In this document: positions 12,353 to 23,253 of the stretch, one piece after another
Layout: every line of letters begins with the position of its first letter
How positions within the stretch are numbered: the stretch's first letter is position 1
Assembly (NCBI GenBank): GCA_021397835.1
Contig: JAJFZO010000191.1
Location: 4,779,001 to 4,843,000 of the forward strand
Length of the DNA: 64,000 nt
Source: Moringa oleifera
Lineage: Eukaryota; Streptophyta; Magnoliopsida; Brassicales; Moringaceae
Reading direction: 5' to 3'
The notes under the pieces: model-generated
Databases searched by the model: none
Told to the model about the DNA's origin: nothing
What the model saw: the letters and a program-made list of their open reading frames with translations, nothing else
Program-made: the position numbers and the translations under genes

Positions 12353-12985
12353 ATTTCATTGGGATTCTGCAGAAGCTAAGGAGTCCTTGTTGGTTCTCCA
12401 TCCGTTGTTCTTTTGTTTGTTTATCATCTTTCTTGATTCAGATTAGGAGAGGTGATTCGTGGTTGAAACTTAGAAAGGTTTTATGTCAGATGATTTGATG
12501 TAATAATAAATGCATCTTAACAGGGAAAGAAAAGTAGCTAATGACTTGAAGGAGGTAGCTCTGGATAACAGGGTGGCCAGGGAGGCATACACCTGACTGC
12601 TCTGAGCAATGTTGGGTTATCTAACCAGACTTTAACACCAACTTCTTCTCAAAAATCAATTCATACCTAACTGTTTGTATATTCAACCACTGGCTACCAT
12701 TCTTACAAATTCAAAACAAATAACTGCATATGTAGATACAGTACAAGGAACATTAATGAGAAACATTACTAAAAAAGAAAATGACCCATTATGTGGCAAG
12801 TTCAAATTTTATATTTCCTTGTGCACACAAGATTACTTCTCTGCTTTAAATCAGAAACAAAAATGTGAAAAGGAAATCAGAAACTCCTCCTTCAGTTCTG
12901 GGATTTGATAAGCAAGATAAAATTCTACACCCAGCACAACTGAGCGGTCTAGAAAGGATTTGCTGAACCAATTTCCTGAATTACT
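12353..12985. other. Intergenic, UGT-2 and gankyrin 3' ends
   Basis: This holds the UGT-2 3' UTR, with a possible poly(A) signal AATAAA near 12505, and the 3' UTR of the converging ankyrin gene. A short G/C-richer patch at 12540-12600 has an open frame of about 18 codons that I could not assign. Confidence 0.5.
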
Positions 12986-15900
12986 TCATCCTTCAAGCAT
13001 AGCTTTGGCAGCATCAACCAGTACTGGTCTAAGATCAGCTGGAGCTCGTCCAAGCACAGTGTATCCTTCCTTGTCTTCAATGTCCACATCTGCTCCATGC
13101 CTTATCAGGAGGAGTGCAACCTGTAGACCAAACACAATTGAAAGGAGAAATAAGACCACCTTGCAATTTGTCTCATTCTGTCTGAGCAAGCTCAAGCAAT
13201 CAGTAGAAGAAGAGCTTGAAGTAAAACAGACAAGTTGAAGCAGTGCACGATGACTTCCAATCAGTAGCTTAAATGGGAGAAGACCAATTTCATTTTATTT
13301 CTTCATCTGGGCTCCTGTCTGCATTATATGTAAACAAAGATGCAAAGCCCTCAATTATGAATTAATATGTTAAACAACATTTATGCAAAAACTCATTCCA
13401 GCGGGGGAAAAAGGCAGAAGTGGCTGTAACATAAGCTGAGCTTCGTAAGGCCTTAACATTTTAGCCTAAACCTTTCACACATCCCAAATCATAAATATCT
13501 AGCAGCCTTCCTGATTAACTGATTAACAGGAAGCTCTACATGCCGCATGCTTATCTGGACAGCAAGAAGCTGCTGCCAAATACCATGTAAATATTACAGG
13601 ATGAAATAATTTTAATAGATGTTTAGATTTTTTTTAGGTTACAGAATGTGTCTGATAGGAACCCTAACATGTAAAATTGTTTAATGCTTCTACTGACATG
13701 GAAATAAACGATTAACCAGCAAGCTTAAGCAAGCACTGTGAACAAACTTGGCTGAAGAAACTCAAACCAGACCTGTTAATCAGTTGAAGTAAATTTACAG
13801 TTGAGTAGAGAAACTAAATACAAAACTTGACTGAGAGTTACCACTCTCATTCTGATTGTGGCTTAGGTTAGTCTTAGATGCAGATTACATGAGCCCCACA
13901 AATGCTGCAATCTAGAAGGCAGTGGCATGGGTTCTAAGCAAACCATGATAACAATAGAGCAGAACCCAATCTATCTTTTATTTTTCAAATAAGAAGAATA
14001 TTACGTGGATAGAGTTCAACATCATATGAAGAACCTTATGTGCAGTTTACAGAATTAAAACCATGTATCTAGTTAGTGAAATTAGTTCTTTTCAAGCTTC
14101 TTTTTTTTTTCAATTCCTTTCTTGCTAAAGTTAAATGAGGAACCTTACATGCAGTTTACAGAATTAAAACCATGTATCTAGTTAGTAAAATTAGTTCTTT
14201 TCAAGCTTCTTTTTTTCAATTACTTTCTTGCTAAAGTTAAATGATTTAATTATGAGAACATGCCAAAGCATGAGACTCAAAAAACAAAAAAAAAAAAAAA
14301 AAAATAGAGGAAGAAAGAAAGGAAGGAAGAAAAAAATGAAAATAAGAACTAACTGGTGTAGAACCAAAGAGATAGGTTCCAAGCACAGTCAAGATATACA
14401 CAAAGAACAACATATACATCTCTTTCTTTGTCCAAAACAAAATTACCTCTTTGTTATGGCAAATCACTGCATTCATGAGAGGAGTTTGACCAGCTTTATC
14501 TGTAGCATCAACATCTGCCCCTTCCTCGATTAAGAGTTCACACAGCTCTGAGTTTCCTGTGCTAGCTGCCCTATGCAATGGAGTGCAACCAACCTGAAAT
14601 AAAAGGATGTCATAGAACTGAATATGAAAGCTAACATGTATGAATATAATTATATCTCAAATTGGAAAAGGAAAATGAAAATATTGTGCCCATATAAGAT
14701 AAAATGCTTTTGTGTTTAGTTACAAGCCTTGTCCTTCATGTTAATCTTTGCTCTGTGTGAGATCAGAAGTTCAGCAATCTTCATCCATCCCTTGCTGGCA
14801 GCATAGTGAAGAGCAGTGCGACCACCATCATTTTTCAAATTAACATCAGCTCCTGTTTACAAATGAGTCATAATTAGGTTTAGGAACACAGAAAAGAGAA
14901 GTAGCCATTCCAGGAATGCATACAAAATCTTAGGGGAAGAAAAAGTCTTCGATGCATGTAGGCATATATGTTGCCAACACCAGTCTGTGCTTGATATAGA
15001 TGACCCAAATCATCCGTATTTACTCATATTGATCTTAAAATTGTGAGCATGGATATGAGCAGCCAGGTACCTCTTTTACAGTTTTGGAGCACAATCAGCA
15101 ATGCCCTTTCCATTTGTCACACGTTGAACATCATCAGCTTGTCTAACATGGTTATATTCACCAGAGCAATCATAGTTTCAGTGGGTCTGGAGCAAGACCA
15201 TTCAATTGATTTCCATGAATGAGACCATCCAATATGATCAGGTTACAGTTTAGGCCAACTTTAGTGTTACTTTTGATTTGCATACTGAGATGATGACTTA
15301 CAAGCACAACTTTGGAAGCATGTAAAAGAACTTAACAGGATCATCCAATATGCCACAATAATGCCCAAGCACACAATTCTTTACCATGATGACTTGGTTG
15401 ATAATTACAAACAACAGAACAGTTGAAGAGGAAATCCCAATCTTGACATGGAAATCACGAGTTACGCACCTCTACTCAACAAAATTTCCACAATTTGAGC
15501 ATGGCCAATGCTTGCAGCAGAATGTATGGGCGCCCACCCTTCCTCGTCCTTACCATTCACTACACTACCCAGTCCATCAGCAGCTGAGAGTAACTCCACC
15601 ACCTGATTTCATCGCCATAAGCAACTTTTAATGAAAACTGAAGCACATGAAAACTTCAACAAAAAGACCAAACTGAATTATAAATTATTTTCTTAAATCA
15701 ATAAACGAAAAAAGAGCTTCAATCACTTAGATACTTTCTAAATCTTTGAGTCCCATTCAGTTCACAACTTATAATGCGCTAATTAGATATTCTCAAGAAT
15801 CCTAATACGCATAAGACCAGCCAATTAGAAATAGAAATGAAACCAGCATATTCATTCTGTTCCGACATTTTCTGGGAATAGAACACCGGGAAAGATGCTT

Positions 15901-16108
15901 TAATCAGAGAACCGACCTCGGGGTGACCGGAAGAGGCGGCGACGTGGAGGAGAGAACGACCATCTTCGTTCCTAAGAAGGAGAGATTTCGAGAGCTGTTC
16001 TCCTGAGAGGGATTTGAACGTGGATGAATCTCCGGATTCTGCAGCTTTGAAGAGGTCCTCGTCCTTGATTTCCTGTTGCTCTGCTTTCTTCGAAGCGTCA
16101 ATTTCCAT
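12986..16108 (-). CDS. Gankyrin-like ankyrin repeat protein (26S proteasome subunit 10 type)
   Basis: Five exons (16108-15917, 15602-15470, 14852-14728, 14593-14447, 13120-12986) give 243 aa in frame. After an acidic start (MEIDASKK) come about six ankyrin repeats, visible as GRSLLHVAASSGHPE, GWAPIHSAASIGHAQIVEILL, GRTALHYAASKGWMKIAELL, GCTPLHRAASTGNSELCELL, GQTPLMNAVICHNKE and EGYTVLG. Length and ending (DAAKAMLEG) fit plant homologues of gankyrin/Nas6, a chaperone for assembly of the proteasome regulatory particle. Intron 3 (14727-14594) fits the protein only if its donor is GC (AAG|GCTTGT); the nearby GT would break the frame. An in-frame extension to 16201 exists, but the MEIDA start looks like the family start. 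Confidence 0.88.
14031..14244. repeat. 109-bp tandem duplication in gankyrin intron 4
   Basis: Two units (about 14031-14139 and 14140-14244) share GCAGTTTACAGAATTAAAAC, CATGTATCTAGTTAGT and CTTGCTAAAGTTAAATGA. They differ at a few bases and in the length of a poly-T run. The repeat is intronic and should not affect the protein. Confidence 0.85.
14284..14304. repeat. Poly-A run in gankyrin intron 4
   Basis: A run of about 20 A follows the tandem duplication, inside the intron. It is prone to length variation. Confidence 0.7.
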
Positions 16109-16209
16109 GGCGTGATTGCACCGACCATTGCCAGAGTTGGGGTTTTGTAGAGATTTATAGAAGTCGCATACCAAATTGAATGCTCTTACAGCAGTAAACA
16201 ACGTGGCGT

Positions 16210-17261
16210 TTTCACTTCAAACAAAAGGAATTATTGCCGGTTGAATGCAGATCAAACGGCACGCAGTCAAAAAAGATAAGCAAAAGGTGAGGCAGTTTGC
16301 CTTCCCCTACCCTATCGTTAATTTTGTAGCTTTTAATGCAATGATGGACTTTTGTTGCACAAAATAATATTAATTAAAAAAATTATATTATTAATTCTTT
16401 AAAAAAATACTTTTTATGTGCAAAAGTTAATATGCACATTTCAATCCAATTAACCCATTATGATTAATTAAAAAGTATAAATAAATTTTAAAATTTTAAT
16501 ATATTCATCAATTATTTATAAAATAAAATATACTTGTTACAAATATTATATTATTTTATTTTATTTTATTTTAATATAAAGTAATTTCAAACATGAGTTA
16601 AAATCGTGTTTAATCTTATTTATATTATCAAAAATGCATGATGACAACATTAATTATAATTTTATATAATTCAATTGGATTCCAATCATTACTTAAAACT
16701 CAAAAGGGAATTAATAAATTTTTATTAAAAATATTATTTAAATTGATACACATAATTTAAATTTATCATCTTGTAATTAGTTAATTCAATACTCCAATTT
16801 TATTTTCTATTTTTAAAAAATTGATATTTGACCAGAGAATACAATATATATGTATTTCAATTTGTGAAATTATTAAACCCCACCCCCCCCCCCCCCCCCC
16901 AAAAAAAAAAAAAAAAATCTAACATGTTTGGGTGATAGAAATTTGTATCCCTTGCTGTGCTGCTTGCAGCCACATCTTTGTAAATTGTAGTTAGAAGTTG
17001 ACCCTAACCAGACGAACAGACAGGGTTTCGCCATGAAAGAAACCCTGATCAAGCTCCTGATGAAACCAACCAAACTTCCATGATATACAAAATATAGATC
17101 AATCCGTACATTCAAGTTTCCAGCTACATCTCGACATCAATACATCACAAACATTAATAACAGTGATCATATAATCTATACTGCAAGTCTGCAACTTAAA
17201 CATTCATGATACAAACACGATGGATTCAGCGCAACAAATATCTAAGCCCTTGGAGTATTAA
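16210..17261. other. A/T-rich intergenic DNA, gankyrin promoter and NRP1-like 3' region
   Basis: The left part should hold the gankyrin promoter. The middle is A/T-rich and featureless. The right part, from about 16920, is the likely 3' UTR of the minus-strand gene at 17262. No further gene is seen. Confidence 0.5.
16883..16917. repeat. C18-A17 homopolymer junction
   Basis: Eighteen C are followed directly by seventeen A. The exact lengths are doubtful, as such runs slip in replication and sequencing. Confidence 0.9.
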
Positions 17262-17657
17262 TCAGTGTTTCTTGAGGAAACCTTGGGCCATCTTCAAGTA
17301 ATCCCCATACCCACTTTCTGAATGCCCATCACCGCCCTCTGGATGCGTTTCAGCGGTGGCTGCGTGGCCGGAGTGTGCGGCGGAGGTGGTGGTTGTGGTG
17401 TTGGTCGCGTACTTGTGAAGGTAGTTCTCAGCCTTGTCAACGTACTTGCCGAAGCCCCTCTCCTCTAGCTTGCCGTAGTGGGAGGCAGCGCCGAGAAGAT
17501 CAGCGGCTGCACCGGCGACCCTGGCCTTGTCAACCTCTTCCTTTCCGTGGCTGAGCGTGGTTTTTGCCGCCTCAGCCACCAGCTTGGCGCTGGAGAGTAG
17601 CTCGGAGGAGGAGGGCTGGTGGTGGGGATTCTGCTCCTTGTGGGGTTTTGGCTCCAT
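17262..17657 (-). CDS. NRP1: Nodulin-related protein 1-like
   Basis: Single-exon gene of 131 aa starting MEPKPHKEQ. The first half is a helical, Ala/Lys/Glu-rich segment (SSELLSSAKLVAEAAKTTL, then KVAGAAADLL-type and YVDKAENYLHKYA). The second half is low complexity, rich in Thr, Ala, His and Gly, and ends YGDYLKMAQGFLKKH. This layout matches Arabidopsis NRP1 (At2g03440), a small, soluble stress-related protein named for its likeness to a nodulin. I see no signal peptide or membrane segment. The biochemical role is unknown. It lies next to the gankyrin gene, as I recall it does in Arabidopsis. Confidence 0.85.
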   Translation of the reverse strand: MEPKPHKEQNPHHQPSSSELLSSAKLVAEAAKTTLSHGKEEVDKARVAGAAADLLGAASHYGKLEERGFGKYVDKAENYLHKYATNTTTTTSAAHSGHAATAETHPEGGDGHSESGYGDYLKMAQGFLKKH

Positions 17658-17759
17658 GATTGACTGAAGGTTAGGAAAGCGAGATGAGGAGACAGACGAA
17701 GAAGAAGAATTGAAGGTGATATAACCAGAACAGATATGGTGGTTGTGTTAACATGAGGC

Positions 17760-18230
17760 TGATGTGAAACCTCCTTTTTCTGTGTTGGTTGCGCGTTAAA
17801 ATCAGATATTTAATGGAAAAGCAGGATTTGTCTTTCAAGTGGACCCCGCGTTATATCATCCAGAAATTGGATTTTGTGTTTCTCTGATAACAGGGATTGA
17901 TCAAATCAGCATAAAAATTTACCAAACTAATAAAAATAGTATCTATAAGGTTTATTCAATATTTGTTTTACAATGTGATTCATGTTTATGTATGAATTCT
18001 TTTAAATCGTTAGAATTGTTCATTTGCACCAACTATTATAATAAGGAAAATCAATCACATCTGGAAGGCAGAAGTTAAATGGCAAGATGTTCCCATCAGC
18101 ATGACCAAAAATGACAACATTTCCAACACATTGTTGCCAGAATGAGCACATAGTGGCAGGACGGTCCACCCTTTATAAAAAAACCCGAGCCAGAACCCAA
18201 ATAATCACCAGAACCCGTAAACTGACTGTT
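17760..18230. other. Upstream region of the NRP1-like gene
   Basis: This holds the probable promoter of the minus-strand gene at 17262 and mixed A/T-rich sequence. An ORF of 79 codons on the plus strand (17839-18078) has no family features and looks like chance. Confidence 0.4.
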
Positions 18231-19280
18231 TTACAATCTGACTCGGCTTGCGCGTAACAGAAGGTTCATCTCGGAGGAGTGCCAACTGAGAACACTGGTG
18301 GGTTGGCTCTGCTGCAAGAATGCTAATGCACGTTGTGTTCTCAGGTCACCCCTTTGAGGCACCCTGTTCATGGCCTTTCTTCGTCACTTTCATTAACTCT
18401 CCTTTCTTCACCTACTAGGTTCTCTCTGTTTTCTTTTCAGTTGATTAACAGCTTAGTTAAAGAGCTTTCTGACGTACTCAATCGCTTGTCTTTGCAGGAT
18501 GGATCGTCCGAGTTCCAGCTACTGTTTTGACGAAGATTGGACTTTTCTGGTTTATTTTTCTTGAAATATACAATTGTCTGATTTTTCCATGAAAATTAAC
18601 CGAGGAAAAGAAATAGAAAAAGCCAGACATGATGACGACATCATGTGGCCATTTCACTCACTTTCTCTCTTCCATTTGAAATTGATTCAAAAAGCTCCCA
18701 TGGAATTGCCGGAGCTTGCAGATCCAAGCTCTCTTTCTCCGTTCTTTGGTTTTGTTCACCAACTGTATGAAGAAAATACCCTGAGAACCGCGAAGCATTA
18801 ATTCAAGTGATCCTTTCAGCTTTACAAGAACTTGAATACAGCTAGAGCTGTTGCATTCATCATCTTCATGTCTAATGTTGCAGAAACTTCAACTAGAAAA
18901 GTTCATCACTTGATGTCTCATTGGAGATGGGAGATCAACAAGGCTTCTGAGTACTTCACGCTCAAACAAAAATGGATCCTTTCAGTGTACAGTGTTGCTC
19001 GCCATGAAATATCTGGTACTTCCAACTATCCAATCAAACTTCTCTCTCCCTCTTTAAGAGACAGAGAGAATAGTTTCTAGTTCAGGTTCCTGCAACAGAA
19101 GAAGATCATGAACATCTCTGCTTCCACTCAAGAAAAGTTTCCCAAGTTGTACAAGCGAAGCTGTTCCTGGTTCCAATTCAATTCAGCATGAGGTACTCAA
19201 ATGCTTTGTTGATCTCCGATCTAGAAAGAGATTTTGAATGATGAACTTTTCTGGTTCAAGTTCTTGCCACATTAGACATG
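18230..19280 (+). other. Unassigned G/C-richer island, possible lncRNA or gene relic
   Basis: Base composition changes from the surrounding A/T-rich DNA to exon-like for about 1 kb. Three ORFs of 65-82 codons lie in line on the plus strand (18333-18530, 18574-18801, 18832-19080), in different frames. Intron-like signals occur: a pyrimidine-rich tract with TTTTCAG near 18441 and TTTGCAG near 18497. I do not recognise any protein family. It could be a decayed gene, a non-coding transcript or an unrecognised lineage-specific gene. Confidence 0.35.
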
Positions 19281-19289
19281 GAATTGATG

Positions 19290-20832
19290 AATTGTATAAA
19301 TTGTTACCAAGTCCAAGTTCTTCTCATTTTAAAAATCATTTCAATTAATCATATATGTTTGCATTTTAGTTCAACAGTGATATTTCTATTTTTTTATTTG
19401 TAGAATGTAAAGTTACTGATAATGTACATTATTTTATAACAAAACCGATTAACTCATTTGGAATTTCTCTAACTTCTATGAAAATAATTGTAATTAAAAT
19501 TAAAAGTAAATACAAAAACTTGTCCTTAATAATTGAATTAATTGTATATCTTACGTTTTAAATTGAAATTTTGTATAATAAGTTTTTTTAATTTGATTTT
19601 ATTTAAATTATATCTTCAGTTTTTCATATTGAGTTATTCAAAATGAAGATATCTTACAATAAAATTTGATTAGAATTAAATCAATTATTAAAAAAATTAA
19701 ATATATAAAATATTATTTAAAAAATTATATTTTCAAAAATTAATTAAAAATATTTTATAAATAAAAATATTTGAAATTAAAAAAATTAAAATAAAGTGTA
19801 TAATTTATTAAGTTCTTTTGTAGTATCTTAATGAGAATAAAATCTATAATTATCACAAAAATTAAAGTTAAAATTTAATTTAAATCAATTAAAAGATTAA
19901 TATATAATTATTTTAAATGTACATGTCTCATTAAGTCTTGATGTTTATTTATTATTATCAATCAAATATTTATATTTAAAAAGTAATAAATCAAATGTTA
20001 ATTTATCAATTTAATTTAAATAAAATTTTATCAAAAAATTTAAAATTAATTTATTTAAATTAAAGATCTTATTTTTGACTTAAAAATTTTCACAGATGTA
20101 AAAAAAAATATTTAAGCTACTATCACAAAAAAAATTCATAATTTTAGAGTAATTATGCTATTTTTAAATATTTTTAATATTATAAATTTTTAAAAATATT
20201 GTTAATATTCAAAAATTATGAAATTTTTTCTAATGCTAGCTTGAATATTTTTCATATTGGTAAAAATTTTAAAATTAAAATTTATTATATAAAATTTTTA
20301 ATTTTCATATTCTAAATTTTTAATTTTTTAATAAAATTAAATTTAGATCAAATTAATATATTAAAATTTGATTTGGTATTTTTTAAATATAAAAGTTTGA
20401 TTGAGGACATAAAGCAAATATTACAATTGTATATGTGATTTTTATCTTTATTTTAATTAATATACCAAAATTAAATTTGAAAAGGAGGTTTTGTTTAAAT
20501 TTTTTTATTGAAAAATTGAAGCATAAAGACATAAGTTCTCCACCAAGAAATGACAAGATTGTACCATCCAACAATTAAGTCAAAACTACCCACGAGATCT
20601 GAGGCCTCAAGACCAATAATTTAACAAAAATAAACAAATACCCATAAATTACACAAAAAAAAGAGCAAGAGCCAAATAATTTAAATCTCGTAGCTCCAAA
20701 AAATATCTATGAAAAAAAAGAAATACTGAGAGAAAAAAAAAAAACCACAATTGTTTTAAAAAGAGAAAAATTGTTGGTGACTTGTGAGAACGTTTTGTAT
20801 TTATAGTATTTATGTGCTGCAGAAAATGTGTT
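19290..20832. other. A/T-rich intergenic tract
   Basis: No gene is seen. The tract contains foldback element copy B (about 19930-20434). The last 250 bases before the tRNA gene are less A/T-rich. Confidence 0.5.
19930..20434. mobile_element. Foldback MITE-like element, copy B
   Basis: The left arm reads ATCAATCAAATATTTATA, TTTAAAAAGTAATAAATC and onward. The right arm reads TTTGATTTGGTATTTTTTAA then AAGTTTGATTGAGG, its inverse complement with mismatches. A second, inner pair also folds: TATTTAAGCTACTATCACAA near 20110 against GCTAGCTTGAATATTTTTCA near 20236. The whole element is thus an imperfect palindrome of about 0.5 kb. It has no coding capacity. Confidence 0.55.
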
Positions 20833-20904
20833 GCCGTCTTAGCTCAGAGGTAGAGCGCATGGCTTTTAACCATGTGGTCGTGGGTTCGATCCCCACAGAC
20901 GGCG
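20833..20904 (+). tRNA. tRNA-Lys (anticodon UUU)
   Basis: A 72-nt cloverleaf. The acceptor stem is GCCGTCT/AGACGGC (7 perfect pairs) with discriminator G. The D arm is GCTC...GAGC. The anticodon stem CATGG/CCATG encloses loop CTTTTAA, giving anticodon TTT. The T arm is GTGGG-TTCGATC-CCCAC. There is no intron and no encoded CCA, as expected for a nuclear tRNA gene. Confidence 0.97.
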
Positions 20905-21059
20905 CTCTGTTACTTTTTGTGCTAATATATTTTGACATTTTAGTTTAACTTAAAAAAGGCAAAGAGCCTACCTACCTACCCCAATACGAGCCAACCGTTC
21001 AATGCTCGGTACTGCTGTGAAATGGACCTTTAAAGTCCTGACCGGCGTTTGTGCGCCAG

Positions 21060-22455
21060 CTAATTGCTCCTAGTGTTATCAGTGTGTACAAACGTTAGCT
21101 GCGGGGCGCGCGAACGGAGAGGAAGAGGAAAATCGTCCTTCCTCTTTCGATCTCTGCTCCACGCCCTACGATTTCTCAAAAATCCTCGGTAATTGAAAGG
21201 TAAATTTTATCCTTTTTTATTTTCGAACATATCTGAATTCTCAATAGGGTTCTGGTTTTGATTGATCTCATAGCATTCATTTTCAGATTTTCTAAGTAGC
21301 AAATTGATGTTATTGTCGTTGTTAGATTTGGAATGGAGAGACATCATTTTGGATCAATTCAAGCAATGCATGATTTGATTACTTGTTTGCGGTCATGATA
21401 ACGGGTTGCATTGTCAAGAATGCCATTACTGATCCTCAATTTTAAGAAAATAAAGTTAATATATCAAAAAGACATGTATTTTGCTTTTAGGATCGAGATG
21501 GATAAAAGAAATTTCACATACAAAAGAAATAACCTTTTATTTATTTTGGTAGTGTTTAAAGGGGTATTGAGATAATTATATAAGTAAAAAATCATACATA
21601 TATATATATATATCATGTATGCACATAAAATTATTAATATTATTGAAAATTACAGATAAAAGTTTCACATTGAGAATCTAATAAAAATTTAAGTCTCAAA
21701 TAAATGCAATTTATATTTTTGCAAGTTCCAGTTTGGTAACTTAAGCAGAGAAGCTATTTTTTTCTGTGTAATTAACCCAACAAAATAAGTAAATCATTGG
21801 ATAGTACTCTGTGTGTGTGACGAATCTGTAGCTTGCTAATGAGTGTGATAAACCATATGATTTGGCGCTAGAGATGATGAGCTGAATGTTCTTGTAGATT
21901 TCTTGATGCTTGGAATCTCTGAGGTTTATAAGCTGCGTTGACAATCATTTTATGTCACACTGTATTTCTCTGTGTAGCTCTTACAGGTGTAGAGGTGAGA
22001 AACAGGTTAAATGGGGTGTTGAATCAGATAAATCTCCTCGTTGTCGCTATGTGCTAGGTATTTTTATGCAAGTGCTTTCTACTCAAGGAAACGGTAAAAA
22101 GAAAATAAAACCATAATGCATGGTTAAAATTCACCAGGTCAGTTGATACTGCCGTTTAAACCTTAATTGTCTGTTGGGGGCAAGTGTCCTACTCAGACCA
22201 TTATACATAAAAGTCTGATTAAGAGTTATAATCATCTACAATTCATTAAAAAGCGTCTTTCTTGTGTCACTTATTGTTCTTGTTTGATGGTCAAATATAA
22301 TATATGGTGCTTGACTTGCTCTGATTTTCTTGTTTAAGGTTTGATTTCGAGAAGCAGATTGATGACTGAGCAGTTTTCTGATTAGATATATGCTGAACTG
22401 ACAAATTCTAGTCGTGAAAGTGACTCTCGCTTGCCAAGCTATTTCTTTCTTCACA
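21060..22455 (+). other. 5' leader and intron of the RING gene
   Basis: A G/C-richer block at about 21090-21199 ends in AAAG|GTAAAT, a good donor, and looks like a 5' UTR exon. A long leader intron would then run to an acceptor between about 21986 and 22364. The exact acceptor cannot be fixed from sequence alone. A TA microsatellite lies near 21594-21613. Confidence 0.45.
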
Positions 22456-23253
22456 ATGTGGAGTTTTGCTTCTAATGCGATTGGGAGCTTTGTTCTGAAT
22501 AATAAGTCTATAGAACCAAGTCGAACTTGTTCTGAATCCTCTGATGATGATCTCTGTTCAAATATTAGCAGAGAGGAAGGACTCGAATGCCCAATATGCT
22601 GGGAATCATTTAACATCGTTGAGAATGTGCCCTATGTGTTATGGTGTGGCCATACACTCTGCCAGAATTGTGTGCTAGGTCTTCAGTCTGCTTTCTTGAG
22701 ATTCCCCAGTCAAGCAATTAAGATTCCATTCTTCATTTCATGCCCATGGTGTAACTTGTTGTCCTTGCGGGTAGTCTACAAGGGGAATATAAAGTTCCCT
22801 TGCAAGAATTTCTTCCTTCTTTGGATGGTTGAGAGTCTGCATGGTGACAGGGTCAAGTTTGAGTCTTCTGCTTGTGAAGACAATCATCAGCCAGTCTGGT
22901 CTCCGAAATGCCATCCACCTCTTGGGAATCGAGCCAATGACGGTGTTGTGAGGCCGATTTCACATAATCATTTTGCTGGCCAGTCAGAGTCGCGCAGGGA
23001 TGGTGTTAGCAGTAGCAGTGTAGGGAGGCACCATCAGTCCCTTCATAAGTCTCTGGATTTCTTCATCCACTTTTCATCCAAGTTCCCGCTGGTCTTTATA
23101 CTTCTTCTGATCATCTTTTTTGCAATACCTGGCAGTGTCTTCATCCTAGTTCTCTACTTGCTGCTCACCATGCTTTTTGCAATTCCATCCTTCTTGGTAT
23201 TGTACTTCGCCTACCCTACCTTGGATAGGCTAGTTAGAGAAATAACGTCATGA
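22456..23253 (+). CDS. RING-HC E3 ligase-like protein with C-terminal membrane segments
   Basis: Intronless coding region of 265 aa. A C3HC4 RING finger begins at Cys45 (CPICWESF), continues with CGHTLCQNC and ends in SCPWCNLL; all eight zinc ligands are visible. The motif IPFFISCPWCNLLSLR and the following KNFFLLWMVESLHGD mark a plant-specific RING family whose members I know only as RING/U-box proteins. The C-terminus (about 207-262) holds two or three hydrophobic stretches (FPLVFILLLIIFFAIPG, VFILVLYLLLTMLF), so the protein is probably an endomembrane-anchored ubiquitin ligase. The ATG at 22456 (MWSFASN) is the first in-frame ATG; the frame extends to 22414 only with a GTG. Confidence 0.85.
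   Translation: MWSFASNAIGSFVLNNKSIEPSRTCSESSDDDLCSNISREEGLECPICWESFNIVENVPYVLWCGHTLCQNCVLGLQSAFLRFPSQAIKIPFFISCPWCNLLSLRVVYKGNIKFPCKNFFLLWMVESLHGDRVKFESSACEDNHQPVWSPKCHPPLGNRANDGVVRPISHNHFAGQSESRRDGVSSSSVGRHHQSLHKSLDFFIHFSSKFPLVFILLLIIFFAIPGSVFILVLYLLLTMLFAIPSFLVLYFAYPTLDRLVREITS

Noticed and set aside
12540..12600. Short coding-like patch, possible gene relic
   Set aside because: The open frame is only about 18 codons, no family is recognisable, and it lies in a 3' UTR region.
14246..14578. 110-codon ORF running from a gankyrin exon into the intron
   Set aside because: The tail is translation of an intronic homopolymer-rich stretch. The exon ends at a good donor at 14446.
16109..16201. N-terminal extension of the gankyrin-like protein
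   Set aside because: It reads into probable 5' UTR. The MEIDASKK start gives the usual family length, and the extra residues have no ankyrin character.
22414..22455. Longer start for the RING protein
   Set aside because: The extension begins with GTG. The first ATG, at 22456, gives the MWSFASN start.
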